Assembly: GCA_022564295.1 (NCBI GenBank) | Contig: JADFLR010000010.1 | Span: 62,001-126,000, forward strand | DNA from: Bacteroidota bacterium | GTDB taxonomy: Bacteria > Bacteroidota > Ignavibacteria > Ignavibacteriales > Ignavibacteriaceae | Direction of reading: 5' to 3' | DNA length: 64,000 nucleotides | In this document: positions 11,220 through 19,887 of the stretch, in pieces | Numbering within the stretch: position 1 is the stretch's first letter | Layout of the letters: each line of letters starts with the position of its first letter | The notes under the pieces: generated by a model | Told to the model about the DNA's origin: nothing | Seen by the model: the letters and a program-made list of their open reading frames with translations, nothing else | The model's database searches: none | Position numbers and translations under genes: made by a program

Positions 11220-11513
11220 TTATACAATTGCGAAAATGTCACTTTCTCTCATTATCAAATACTCTTCACCGTCTATGGTTACCTCTGTACCGCTGTATTT
11301 TCCGTAAAGAACTTTATCGCCAACTTTCACTTCCATTTCTACAATCTTACCATCATCAGATTTTCTACCCGGTCCGGCAGCCATAATGGATCCTTCAACC
11401 GGTTTTTCTTTGGCTGTATCCGGTAAGATTATTCCTCCTTTTGTTTTTTCTTCAGCTTCCATTGGTTTAACTACAATTCTGTCGCCCAATGGATTTATGT
11501 TTAATTTGCTCAT
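11220..11513 (-). CDS. groES: Co-chaperonin GroES (10 kDa)
   Basis: Heptameric lid of the GroEL chamber, 97 residues. It opens [12 protein letters not shown] and contains the mobile loop [16 protein letters not shown] and the conserved [14 protein letters not shown] segment, ending in IFAIV. A clear AGGAGA ribosome site precedes the ATG. It is the first gene of the groES-groEL operon, directly behind a sigma70-like promoter with an overlapping CIRCE. Confidence 0.99.
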   Translation of the reverse strand: MSKLNINPLGDRIVVKPMEAEEKTKGGIILPDTAKEKPVEGSIMAAGPGRKSDDGKIVEMEVKVGDKVLYGKYSGTEVTIDGEEYLIMRESDIFAIV

Positions 11514-11547
11514 AACTATCTCCTGATGTTTTTTGTTTAATAAATTG

Positions 11548-11574
11548 TTAGCACTCTTAAAAGGTGAGTGCTAA
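11548..11574 (-). promoter_or_regulatory. CIRCE operator (HrcA binding site)
   Basis: Perfect consensus inverted repeat TTAGCACTC, nine-base spacer, GAGTGCTAA. It sits 35 bases before the groES start codon and overlaps the last bases of the -10 box, which is the classic arrangement for HrcA repression. The hrcA gene itself is not in the window. Confidence 0.97.
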
Positions 11575-11601
11575 TATAATATCGGCAAATGATTTTGTCA
11601 A
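11573..11601 (-). promoter_or_regulatory. Sigma70-type promoter of groES-groEL
   Basis: On the minus strand, TTGACA (11601-11596), a 17-base spacer and TATATT (11578-11573). Transcription should begin near 11566, inside the CIRCE element. The match suggests that the housekeeping sigma factor of this organism reads ordinary -35/-10 boxes. Confidence 0.85.
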
Positions 11602-11709
11602 CTGCATAAATCACATCTTTTTGTTAAAAATGTAAAAATTTTGCAAATAGTAGCTATTAGATTATATATTTACATTTTAGATTCATCTGTTTATAATTGT
11701 TTGTTTTTT

Positions 11710-11749
11710 GTCCCGATGAATCGGGAAACTCATCACGATTCATCGGGAC
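11710..11749. repeat. 14-bp perfect inverted repeat, hairpin element
   Basis: GTCCCGATGAATCG (11710-11723) and its exact reverse complement (11736-11749) are separated by 12 bases. The left arm also starts a nested palindrome, CCCGATGAATCGGG. It lies between divergent groES and the CPBP-like gene. No T-run follows on either strand, so it is more likely a dispersed palindromic element than a terminator. Confidence 0.75.
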
Positions 11750-11779
11750 TCGTTTCCGAAAAGATTAAAAAAGATTTGA

Positions 11780-12577
11780 ATGAGTGATAAAAAATTAAGT
11801 ATAAAAAGAGAACTGCAAAATCTTAAAGAGATTATTTTGGGGATGAATAGAAAAGTTGTAGTGATTTTTCTTTCAGTTGCGGTTCTTCAAACAATTTCCT
11901 GGTACATCACTTCGCGCAGGTTTTTCCGTGTTAATATTTTGCCTTCCTACCAATTTGAACCGGATATTTATCTAATTGAATACCTCTTTTGGTTTATCGG
12001 TGATTTTGTTACGTTTTTTATTCTGCCGTTTTTTATTATCGGTTTTTTCTTAAAAGAAAAGATTTCAGCTTTTGGTCTGAAGCTTGGTGATTGGCGGGTT
12101 GGATTAAAAATATCTTTACTTTTCTTTTTAATAATGCTTCCGCTTATTTGGATTGTATCGGCATCTCCTTCATTTACTGTAAAGTACCCTCATCTTCTTT
12201 CGTTAAGGGAAGTGTGGAGTAAATTTTTTATATACGAAGTTGGGATGTTAATTTATATGTTTGCATGGGAGTTTATTTGGCGTGGGTACATGTTATTTGG
12301 TTTGAAAGAGAAGTTTGGATATTATTCGGTGCTAATTCAAATGATTCCTTTTTTAATTTTACACAATGGAAAACCGTTGCCTGAAACTTTCGGGGCTATT
12401 TTTGGAGGGATTGCATTAGGAATTTTAGCATTCAGAACACGATCATTTATTTACGGTGTAATTGTTCATATGGGTATTATGTTTTCGATTGACTTTATCT
12501 GTACATTAAGATTTCGTGTAAACGATTATGGTTTGGGGATTAACTCTTTTATAAATCTTATTAAAGGAATTTTTTAA
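11780..12577 (+). CDS. CPBP-family (CAAX protease-like) membrane protein
   Basis: Integral membrane protein of 265 residues with about seven hydrophobic segments. The second half carries remnants of the CPBP/Rce1 glutamic intramembrane protease signature: WEFIWRG, where the family has E-E-x-x-x-R, then FLILH, matching F-x-x-x-H, and a later VIVHMG histidine. The first glutamate of the pair is Trp here, so proteolytic activity is uncertain. CPBP proteins cleave prenylated substrates in eukaryotes; most bacterial members have unknown roles. It ends 11 bases before pdxJ and is probably cotranscribed with it. Confidence 0.8.
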   Translation: MSDKKLSIKRELQNLKEIILGMNRKVVVIFLSVAVLQTISWYITSRRFFRVNILPSYQFEPDIYLIEYLFWFIGDFVTFFILPFFIIGFFLKEKISAFGLKLGDWRVGLKISLLFFLIMLPLIWIVSASPSFTVKYPHLLSLREVWSKFFIYEVGMLIYMFAWEFIWRGYMLFGLKEKFGYYSVLIQMIPFLILHNGKPLPETFGAIFGGIALGILAFRTRSFIYGVIVHMGIMFSIDFICTLRFRVNDYGLGINSFINLIKGIF

Positions 12578-12588
12578 GGAAGAATAAT

Positions 12589-13299
12589 ATGAGACTTACA
12601 TTAAATGTAGATCACATTGCAACATTAAGGAATGCAAGGGGAGAGGAGCAGCCCGATCCTGTTACAACAGCATTAATTGCTGAAGAAGTCGGTGTGGATG
12701 GTGTGGTTGTACATCTAAGAGAAGATAGAAGACACATAAACGAACGCGATGTACGATTACTGAGAGAACTTATAAAAACAAAACTTGATCTCGAGATGGC
12801 TGCGAACGAAGAAATAATTAAAATTGCGTGCGATGTTGGTCCGGAATTAGCAACTTTAGTTCCTGAAAAAAGACAGGAACTTACCACCGAAGGCGGATTA
12901 AATGTTATCGATAATGTTTCTTTAATTAAGAATACGATTACTGAACTGCATAATTCAGATATTGAAGTTTCCCTTTTCATCGAACCTGAACTAACCCAAA
13001 TTGATAGCGCTGCAGAAATTGATGCAGATATTATTGAGATACATACAGGAATTTTTGCTAACGCCGTTAGTGAAGAAGAGCAATTAGATGAACTTGAAAG
13101 AATTAGAGCTGCAGTTATTCATGCAAAAAAATTAGGACTGGGTGTAAATGCGGGTCATGGTTTGAATTATCAAAACATAAAAATATTCAGGGAAGTGCCT
13201 GATATTGATGAAGTAAGTATCGGTCATTCAATTATTGCAAGAGCAGTAATTGTTGGAATAAAAGAAGCTGTTCAAGAAATGATACGGCTTATAAAATAG
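12589..13299 (+). CDS. pdxJ: Pyridoxine 5'-phosphate synthase PdxJ
   Basis: Condenses 3-amino-2-oxopropyl phosphate (from PdxA) with 1-deoxyxylulose 5-phosphate to make pyridoxine 5'-phosphate, the last ring-closing step of vitamin B6 synthesis. At 236 residues it has the usual TIM-barrel length. Family landmarks are LNVDHIATLRNARG at the N-terminus, the HLREDRRHI block, SLFIEPE, EIHTG and the C-terminal VNAGHGLNY and GHSIIARA segments. An AAGGA ribosome site lies before the ATG. pdxA is not in the window. Confidence 0.98.
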   Translation: MRLTLNVDHIATLRNARGEEQPDPVTTALIAEEVGVDGVVVHLREDRRHINERDVRLLRELIKTKLDLEMAANEEIIKIACDVGPELATLVPEKRQELTTEGGLNVIDNVSLIKNTITELHNSDIEVSLFIEPELTQIDSAAEIDADIIEIHTGIFANAVSEEEQLDELERIRAAVIHAKKLGLGVNAGHGLNYQNIKIFREVPDIDEVSIGHSIIARAVIVGIKEAVQEMIRLIK

Positions 13300-13317
13300 A
13301 TGATAAGCCGATCAGAT

Positions 13318-14712
13318 TTATACCTCTTTAAAATGTATAAGATGCGGTTTTCCAATGGGATAGACGTTGAATCCAATTTCAAAAAGTTTTTGATGATCTA
13401 AAATATTTCTTCCGTCAAAAATAAAAGCTGGCTTTTCCATCTCCTTATAAATTTTTTCGTAATCCAATTCCCTGTATAAATCCCATTCTGTTAACACTGC
13501 AATTGCGTGCGATTTATGTGCAGCTTTATAGGGGTCTTCTTCATACTCGATTAAATCATTAAAACCTTTTAAATCCATCTTCGCATTTTTTAATGCTTTT
13601 GGATCAGAAATAACAACGTGGGCTTTTTCTTCCATTAATTTTTTTGTTACGTAAAAAGCCGGAGATTCTCTTGTATCACTTGTGTTAGCTTTAAATGCAA
13701 AACCGAAGAGTGCAATTCGTTTATTTGTAACAGTGTTGAACAATGCACTATTAATTGTTTGCACAAATCTGTTTTGCTGGTAATCATTCATTTTCACAAC
13801 ACTCTCCCAGTAAGCAGCAACTTCATATAAACCAAAGGTCTCACAAAGGTAAACGAGGTTAAGAATATCTTTTTTAAAACAGGAGCCGCCGAAACCAACA
13901 CTTGCGTTAAGAAATCTATTACCTATTCTTGAATCCTTTCCAATCGCAAATGCGACTTCACTTACATCGGCATCTACTTTTTCACAAAGTGCGGAGATGC
14001 TGTTAATAGATGATATTCTTTGTGCAAGAAATGAATTTGCAACAAGTTTGGATAATTCGGCACTCATCAAATTACTTGTGATCAATCTATCACGAGGAAT
14101 CCAGTTCGCGAAAATTTCAACTATACTTTCTCTTGCTTTTAATCCGCTTTCAGTTTCTTTAGAGCCAATTAAAACACGGTCAGGATTTTCAAGATCTCTT
14201 ATCGCAGTTCCTTCTGCTAAAAATTCAGGATTAGATACAATATCAAAATGCAAACCTTTATCATTCTCACTTAAAATTCTTTCCATAGCAATAGCAGTTT
14301 TTACTGGAAGCGTGCTCTTCTCAACAATAATTTTATCCGATTCGGCAGATCCTCGTATATCTCTTGCACATTTTTCCCAATATTGAAGATCGGCACTTTT
14401 CCCCGCGCCTTCGCCAAATGTTTTTGTAGGTGTGTTAACCGATACAAAAATTATTTCCGATTCTTTAATATTTTTTTCTAATTCGGTTGAGAAGAAAAGA
14501 TTTCTTCCGCGTGCTTGTTTTACTACCTCTAATAAACCGGGTTCGTAGATAGGAAGTTCATCACTTTTCCATGCATTAATTTTATCTTCATTAATATCAA
14601 CAACCGTTACTTTATACTTAGGGCATTTTGCCGCAATCATCGCCATGGTTGGTCCGCCAACATACCCCGCACCGATACACAATATTCTTTTAGTAAATTT
14701 TTCTTCAGACAT
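13318..14712 (-). CDS. UDP-glucose 6-dehydrogenase
   Basis: Oxidises UDP-glucose to UDP-glucuronate with two NAD, supplying precursors for capsule or lipopolysaccharide sugars. The ATG at 14712 is chosen because GGAG lies nine bases upstream; an in-frame TTG at 14727 would place the ribosome site inside the gene. From this start (464 residues): the Rossmann motif GAGYVGGP (15-22), TPTKTFGEG-type substrate segment, EKSTLPVKTA, NPEFLAEGTA and the catalytic Cys278 in GFGGSCFKKD. The length and the KTFG/Q-R-I-S-S segments are closer to animal-type UGDH than to the shorter E. coli Ugd. It converges with pdxJ 18 bases away. Confidence 0.96.
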   Translation of the reverse strand: MSEEKFTKRILCIGAGYVGGPTMAMIAAKCPKYKVTVVDINEDKINAWKSDELPIYEPGLLEVVKQARGRNLFFSTELEKNIKESEIIFVSVNTPTKTFGEGAGKSADLQYWEKCARDIRGSAESDKIIVEKSTLPVKTAIAMERILSENDKGLHFDIVSNPEFLAEGTAIRDLENPDRVLIGSKETESGLKARESIVEIFANWIPRDRLITSNLMSAELSKLVANSFLAQRISSINSISALCEKVDADVSEVAFAIGKDSRIGNRFLNASVGFGGSCFKKDILNLVYLCETFGLYEVAAYWESVVKMNDYQQNRFVQTINSALFNTVTNKRIALFGFAFKANTSDTRESPAFYVTKKLMEEKAHVVISDPKALKNAKMDLKGFNDLIEYEEDPYKAAHKSHAIAVLTEWDLYRELDYEKIYKEMEKPAFIFDGRNILDHQKLFEIGFNVYPIGKPHLIHFKEV

Positions 14713-15115
14713 TAAGGTTTTCTCCAAAAAAGTGGTAATTCAAAATTAGAAAGCATATTCGTCCAAAATTATGCCGATTACTATCCAAATTTTACAGAGA
14801 TTTTTTGTTAATTAAAAATTTTTAAGTTGATAGATATTAATTATAGGATACTTTTCCTCCTCCCGGTAAATTATATTAGTTGGAATAATTTTTGCCATAT
14901 TGTGGTTCTCTAATAAACAATATTGAGAGAATAATATAAAATCGTACAATACTGAAATTATTCGGATAATATTGACGACGTATTTGTCGACAGCGTTGTA
15001 ATTAAATGTTTGTATTTTATGATTACTAAGTTGCAATCTTATCAAAAGGGTTTGCGAGGTTGTGTTTAAAAGATTAATTACATTCATAGTTACTAAAATT
15101 AAGGAGGAAACATAA
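14713..15115. other. Intergenic region between divergent genes
   Basis: About 400 bases upstream of both UDP-glucose dehydrogenase and the secreted phosphatase. A 91-codon open frame on the minus strand (14812-15087) has no recognisable domain and I do not accept it. The only clear signal is the AAGGAGG ribosome site just before 15116. Confidence 0.5.
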
Positions 15116-16276
15116 ATGCATAATTTTTTAAATAAGCAGTTGTTTTATCGAATTCTTATATTAATTATTGTCTTATTCTATATTCCCAACAATGCACAAA
15201 CGAGTACTCGTTTTGCGGTTATTGGGGATTATGGATTAGCAGGAACTGCAGAAGAGGATGTAGCAAATCTTGTTAACAGTTGGAATGTTGACTTCATAAT
15301 AACTCTTGGCGATAACAATTATCCTGATGGTAAAGCCTCAACTATCGATGAAAATATTGGTCAATATTATCATCAATATATTTACCCATATGTTGGATCC
15401 TACGGTGAGGGATCGAATGTGAATAGATTTTTCCCCTCCCTTGGTAATCATGATTGGCGTTCTAACCCACCACAACCTTACTATAATTATTTTGAATTAC
15501 CTGATAATGAAAGATATTATGATTTTGTCTGGGGAGACGTACATTTCTTCGCCCTAGATAGTGATACAGATGAGCCAGACGGAGTTTCTGAAAATTCAGT
15601 TCAGGGGCAATGGTTACAAAATGCTTTATCAACATCAATATTCACTTGGAATGTAGTTTACTTCCATCATCCACCATATTCTTCCTCATCCAATCATGGT
15701 TCACAGGGATATATGCAATGGCCATTTAAAAATTGGGGTGCAACAACCGTAATAGCAGGGCACGATCATACTTATGAAAGATTAATTGTTGATGATTTGC
15801 TCTATTTTGTAAACGGTTTGGGAGGTAAAAGCAAATATTCTTTCTCAAACCCAATCCCTGGCAGCCAGGTAAGATATAACAGTGACTATGGAGCTATGCT
15901 GGTTGAAGCTAATCAAGATAGTATAACATTTAAATTTTATTCAAGAGCAAATGATCTTATTGATACCTATACATTACTTAATAATCTTTCCGGTGTTGAA
16001 TCACTACCAACAAATACCTTTAAATTAGATCAGAATTTTCCAAATCCGTTTAATCCATCAACCAAAATACGCTTTCAGATTCGGGAAAATAGTTTTGTAA
16101 AACTAATTATGTATGATGTTTTCGGGAATGAAGTTAGTACCATCGTGAATGAAAATAGACCTGCCGGTATTTATGAGGAAGATTTTAATGCAAGTAATTT
16201 ACCGAGTGGAATATATATGTATACTCTTACTGTAGGTAATTATTCTGATTCAAAAAAGATGGTTCTCTTAAAGTAA
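15116..16276 (+). CDS. Secreted metallophosphoesterase with T9SS sorting domain
   Basis: Extracellular phosphatase of 386 residues. A strong AAGGAGG precedes the ATG. An N-terminal hydrophobic segment (about 10-25, ending NNAQT) is a signal peptide. The calcineurin-like domain shows GDYG, TLGDNNYPDG, LGNHDW, the histidines in YFHHPPY, and AGHDHTYERL, as in purple-acid-phosphatase and alkaline-phosphatase-like families. The last 80 residues (LDQNFPNPFNPSTKIRF to KKMVLLK) are a type A T9SS sorting domain, so the enzyme is expected to be secreted through the outer membrane or anchored there. The next gene is a phytase-like secreted protein, which suggests joint phosphate scavenging; that link is inference. 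Confidence 0.93.
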   Translation: MHNFLNKQLFYRILILIIVLFYIPNNAQTSTRFAVIGDYGLAGTAEEDVANLVNSWNVDFIITLGDNNYPDGKASTIDENIGQYYHQYIYPYVGSYGEGSNVNRFFPSLGNHDWRSNPPQPYYNYFELPDNERYYDFVWGDVHFFALDSDTDEPDGVSENSVQGQWLQNALSTSIFTWNVVYFHHPPYSSSSNHGSQGYMQWPFKNWGATTVIAGHDHTYERLIVDDLLYFVNGLGGKSKYSFSNPIPGSQVRYNSDYGAMLVEANQDSITFKFYSRANDLIDTYTLLNNLSGVESLPTNTFKLDQNFPNPFNPSTKIRFQIRENSFVKLIMYDVFGNEVSTIVNENRPAGIYEEDFNASNLPSGIYMYTLTVGNYSDSKKMVLLK

Positions 16277-16319
16277 TTTCATAATTATTATTATTAATTA
16301 ACTAATTACATTGAATAAA

Positions 16320-17663
16320 ATGAAAAAATTTATAGAAGTGCGGTTAGCATTATTAGCTCTTTTCGTATATATTCTAACATGCAATACAGCACTTGCCCAA
16401 TCATACCCTAATTGTCAATTACCTCAATTCGGTACGATCACAGTCGATTCTGATATTGAAGTAAATGGTGCCGGACAAAATATTGATACAATCGAATTCT
16501 GGAAGGCACCGGACAGCACCGAAACTTTGATGTTTGTAACAGCAAAGGGTAATTCTTTAGTAGAAATCTGGAAATATCCTTTTGAAGGAAATGAGCAAAC
16601 ACCACTCATACATTCTACGTTTAGTAATGATCAAGTTAACGGTATAGTAGTAGATCAGGAAGCAGATTTATTATATATATCAATAGGAAGTTCCTCTAGC
16701 ACAGTTTCAGTTTTTTCATTACCGGAATTAAATTTCATTATGAATTTCAGCAAGGACGGAGCAAATTATCATTCTGAACCCAATCTTGCTTTATTGAATT
16801 TAAACAACGGCAATAAAAATTTATATGTTTCAGCAGACTTTCTGGTTTACATTCACAATGCTGAAACAGGCGAATTTCTTAATGAGTTTACACCGGAACG
16901 GGGATTAGAGACAATGGCTGGTGATGACTTCTATCAGCGGATTTACATACCTGATGAAAATAATCATACGGGAGTTTATGTGTATAACCCTGATGGAACA
17001 CCTTATACAAATAACGGTTCTAATCAATTTGGTGAAAATGTATTTGATGCTGATGCTGAAGGAATAATTATATACAAATGTCCTCTCACCAATCCTGTAG
17101 ATAATGGAGAAGGGTTTATCGTTGTTTCCGATCAAAGATCAAGTCAAACTGAGTTTGAATTTTTTGATAGAATTACCTGGGAACATTTGGGTACGTTGAA
17201 AATAACGGGAGTATCAAACACAGACGGAATTGCCTCTTATCCATATCCTTTCCCGGATTATCCTTTAGGAGTTTTTGCTGCATTAGATGATGATCATGCA
17301 GTTGTAATTGTTGGATGGGATAAAATTTTTGAAGAAATTTTTACTGCAACAGGAGTAGAAGATGAGAGTTTGACTCCCGAAAATATTGAACTTTTCCAGA
17401 ATTATCCCAACCCGTTCAATCCATCCACAAAAATTAAATTTTCCATTCCTATCGGCACACTGAATTCCGTTTCCTTAAAGGTGTATGATGTTTTAGGAAA
17501 TGAAGTAGCAACTCTCGTTAATAAAGAACTCTCAGCAGGAAATTATGAGTTGGAATTCGATGCATCTGATTTAACAAGCGGTATTTATTTCTATAAGTTA
17601 AAGGTGGGTTCCCCGGAGGGACAGGCATTTAACCGAACATATAAAATGGTCCTCCTTCGTTAA
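16320..17663 (+). CDS. Secreted 3-phytase-like beta-propeller protein with T9SS sorting domain
   Basis: About 447 residues from ATG 16320; an in-frame TTG at 16311 is an alternative, and neither has a good ribosome site. It has a signal peptide ending near NTALAQS. The body resembles beta-propeller phytases: a DAEGIIIY segment, GEGFIVVSDQ, an FDR motif, SNTDGIAS, then PLGVFAALDDD and GWDKIF. Members release phosphate from phytate using calcium, though I cannot confirm every ligand residue. The C-terminal 85 residues carry QNYPNPFNPSTKI and end in YKMVLLR, a T9SS sorting domain. It lies 43 bases downstream of the secreted phosphatase, and probably in the same transcript. Confidence 0.82.
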   Translation: MKKFIEVRLALLALFVYILTCNTALAQSYPNCQLPQFGTITVDSDIEVNGAGQNIDTIEFWKAPDSTETLMFVTAKGNSLVEIWKYPFEGNEQTPLIHSTFSNDQVNGIVVDQEADLLYISIGSSSSTVSVFSLPELNFIMNFSKDGANYHSEPNLALLNLNNGNKNLYVSADFLVYIHNAETGEFLNEFTPERGLETMAGDDFYQRIYIPDENNHTGVYVYNPDGTPYTNNGSNQFGENVFDADAEGIIIYKCPLTNPVDNGEGFIVVSDQRSSQTEFEFFDRITWEHLGTLKITGVSNTDGIASYPYPFPDYPLGVFAALDDDHAVVIVGWDKIFEEIFTATGVEDESLTPENIELFQNYPNPFNPSTKIKFSIPIGTLNSVSLKVYDVLGNEVATLVNKELSAGNYELEFDASDLTSGIYFYKLKVGSPEGQAFNRTYKMVLLR

Positions 17664-17764
17664 ATTTATTAGCGTATATGTAAACGTGCCTGCCAAAGCA
17701 AAACAGGGTTAAGGTTTTGATGAATTATTCAGATAAGTTCTCACACTTAGAAATTACATCATCA

Positions 17765-19837
17765 CTAATCTAAATTCCTCAAAACATTAATATTCTTTAT
17801 CTCACCTGCAATAACTAAAGTATCACCGTCTTTAATTACATAATCGGGGCTTGGTATTGCTTTTATCGTCTCCCCTCTTTTTTCTTTTGTTTTAATTGAG
17901 AGCACATCAACACCATATCTTGCTCTTATATTTAAATCTCTAATAGACCGCCCGATAAAAGATTTTGGTGGAGCAATTTCGTTTATGGAATATCCTTCCA
18001 TAAAATGTACCTGTGGTTCTTCTTCTTTCATTGAAATGCTGCTGGCTAGACTCGAAGTTATCTCCTTCCTTTCAATTGCTTTGTGGTATGCATCCAATAT
18101 TTCTTTTCGACGTATAAAACCGATGATTTTATCAGAGCCTTTACTTTCAATTACAGGCAATCCTTCATACCTGGAGTAACGCAGTTTTTCCATAGCTGTA
18201 CCACAATTATCATCCGGAGTGACTGTATCAAAATTTGTATTTGAAATATCGCCGGCTATTAATAGGTTTTGTAATGAATCCTTTTCAAACAAATAATCTT
18301 TTATATCATTAAGTGAAATTATTCCGAGAATTCTTCCATCTTCAGTTAACACAGGGAAATCAAATTCTTTACCGCTTATTACTTTATTTACCACCTGGCT
18401 GAAATTATCCGTAGCATTTATCGATTCAAAATCAGTGCTGTAAACATCCTTTACATCAATGGAATCCATTACATTTGTTTCGACACCTTCTTTAATTCCG
18501 ATATTTCTTAAAAGCAATTTTAAAGTATAAATAGATTCTCTTGAGAAGCGTGCAGAAAGTATTGTGCTGATTATACATGTTATCATAAGAGGTAGGATGA
18601 TGTGATAATCATTCGTTAGCTCGAAGACGATAATTATAGCTGTTATAGGTGCACGGGTTGTACCTGCAACTAAACCGCCCATCGCAACAAGCGCATAAGC
18701 ACCCGGTGATGCACTGATATCTGGAAAGTACTGATGCACAAAAGAACCGAAGAAATAACCAAGCATTGCACCCATAAATAATGAAGGTGCAAAAATACCG
18801 CCCGAACCGCCGGAGCCAAGAGTAAGAGAGGTTGCAAGAATTTTTGTAAACACTAACGCAAGTGCAATATACCATATCATATTTCCGAACAACGCATTAT
18901 TGATCGTATCGTAACCGACTCCCATTATCTGCGGAAAAATAAGAGCAATAATACCAACACCCAATCCGCCGAGAACGGGTTTTAAGTAATCAGGAAACTT
19001 TAATTTATTATCAAAATAATCTTCGGAAAAATATAATGCTTTTATAAACAGGTACGATACAATTCCACTTAGAGCACCGAGTATAAAATAAAATCCAATT
19101 TCATACGGTGATATTAATTCATACTTTGGAACAATGAATGCTGCAAAATCTCCTTCAAAACTTCTGGAAATTACTGTTGCCATTACAGATGAAATAACGA
19201 TTGGTGAGAATTGTGCAACAGCAAAATCCATCAGAATAATTTCAACAGCAAACAAAGCACCGGCAATAGGTGCATTAAACGCAGCAGCAATTCCTGCAGC
19301 GGCACCACATGCAACTAAGGTCTTCAATCTTCTGCTCGGAACCCGAAAGAACTGTCCTACAATTGAGCCAAGACTTGATCCAATTTGGATGATTGGTCCT
19401 TCCCTCCCAACCGAACCTCCTGTTCCAATTGTAATTGCAGATGCAATAGTTTTTACAAAAGCCACTCTTCCGCGAATTACTCCACCCTTTAATAATATTG
19501 CCTGCATAACTTCCGGAACACCGTGTCCTTTTGCTTCGGGAGCGAAGAAGTGAATAATAGGACCAACGATCAACCCGCCTATTATTGGAATTATAATTAT
19601 CCAATACCAGGAAGTGCTCATTATGTTTTCTAAAAGATTTCCTTCACCCGTAAAAGAAATATTTGAGATTACCTGAATTAAAGCTCGAATGCCAATGGCG
19701 GCCAATCCTGCAAGCACACCTATGACAATAGCAATTATTATCATAAAAGTATGCTCGGTTAAGCGCAATCTCTCTAACAATGCAAGAGTTTTATTTGAGA
19801 TCAGGTTAAAAGATTTCTGTATTGATAGTTTTACCAC
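17765..19837 (-). CDS. CLC-family chloride channel/transporter with CBS and TrkA-C domains
   Basis: Integral membrane anion channel or exchanger of 690 residues. The CLC pore motifs are GHGVP (104-108), GREGP with gating Glu146 (144-148) and GIFAP (347-351). In E. coli ClcA the proton pathway uses Glu203; the aligned segment here is FAVEI (196-200), where that position appears to be Ile200, next to a conserved Glu. This raises the possibility of channel-like rather than strict exchange behaviour, as an inference. Residues about 455-600 form a CBS pair, likely nucleotide sensing, and about 620-690 resemble a TrkA-C (RCK_C) domain. It is the first gene of its strand and has no clear partner. 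Confidence 0.95.
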   Translation of the reverse strand: MVKLSIQKSFNLISNKTLALLERLRLTEHTFMIIIAIVIGVLAGLAAIGIRALIQVISNISFTGEGNLLENIMSTSWYWIIIIPIIGGLIVGPIIHFFAPEAKGHGVPEVMQAILLKGGVIRGRVAFVKTIASAITIGTGGSVGREGPIIQIGSSLGSIVGQFFRVPSRRLKTLVACGAAAGIAAAFNAPIAGALFAVEIILMDFAVAQFSPIVISSVMATVISRSFEGDFAAFIVPKYELISPYEIGFYFILGALSGIVSYLFIKALYFSEDYFDNKLKFPDYLKPVLGGLGVGIIALIFPQIMGVGYDTINNALFGNMIWYIALALVFTKILATSLTLGSGGSGGIFAPSLFMGAMLGYFFGSFVHQYFPDISASPGAYALVAMGGLVAGTTRAPITAIIIVFELTNDYHIILPLMITCIISTILSARFSRESIYTLKLLLRNIGIKEGVETNVMDSIDVKDVYSTDFESINATDNFSQVVNKVISGKEFDFPVLTEDGRILGIISLNDIKDYLFEKDSLQNLLIAGDISNTNFDTVTPDDNCGTAMEKLRYSRYEGLPVIESKGSDKIIGFIRRKEILDAYHKAIERKEITSSLASSISMKEEEPQVHFMEGYSINEIAPPKSFIGRSIRDLNIRARYGVDVLSIKTKEKRGETIKAIPSPDYVIKDGDTLVIAGEIKNINVLRNLD

Positions 19838-19887
19838 TATAAGATGTCGTGTTTAATTTATTATATAGTTGGAATATGTTTTAAGTT

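Noticed and set aside
14812-15087. 91-codon open frame on the minus strand
   Set aside because: No ribosome site, no domain, no compositional bias of a gene; it lies in AT-rich intergenic DNA.
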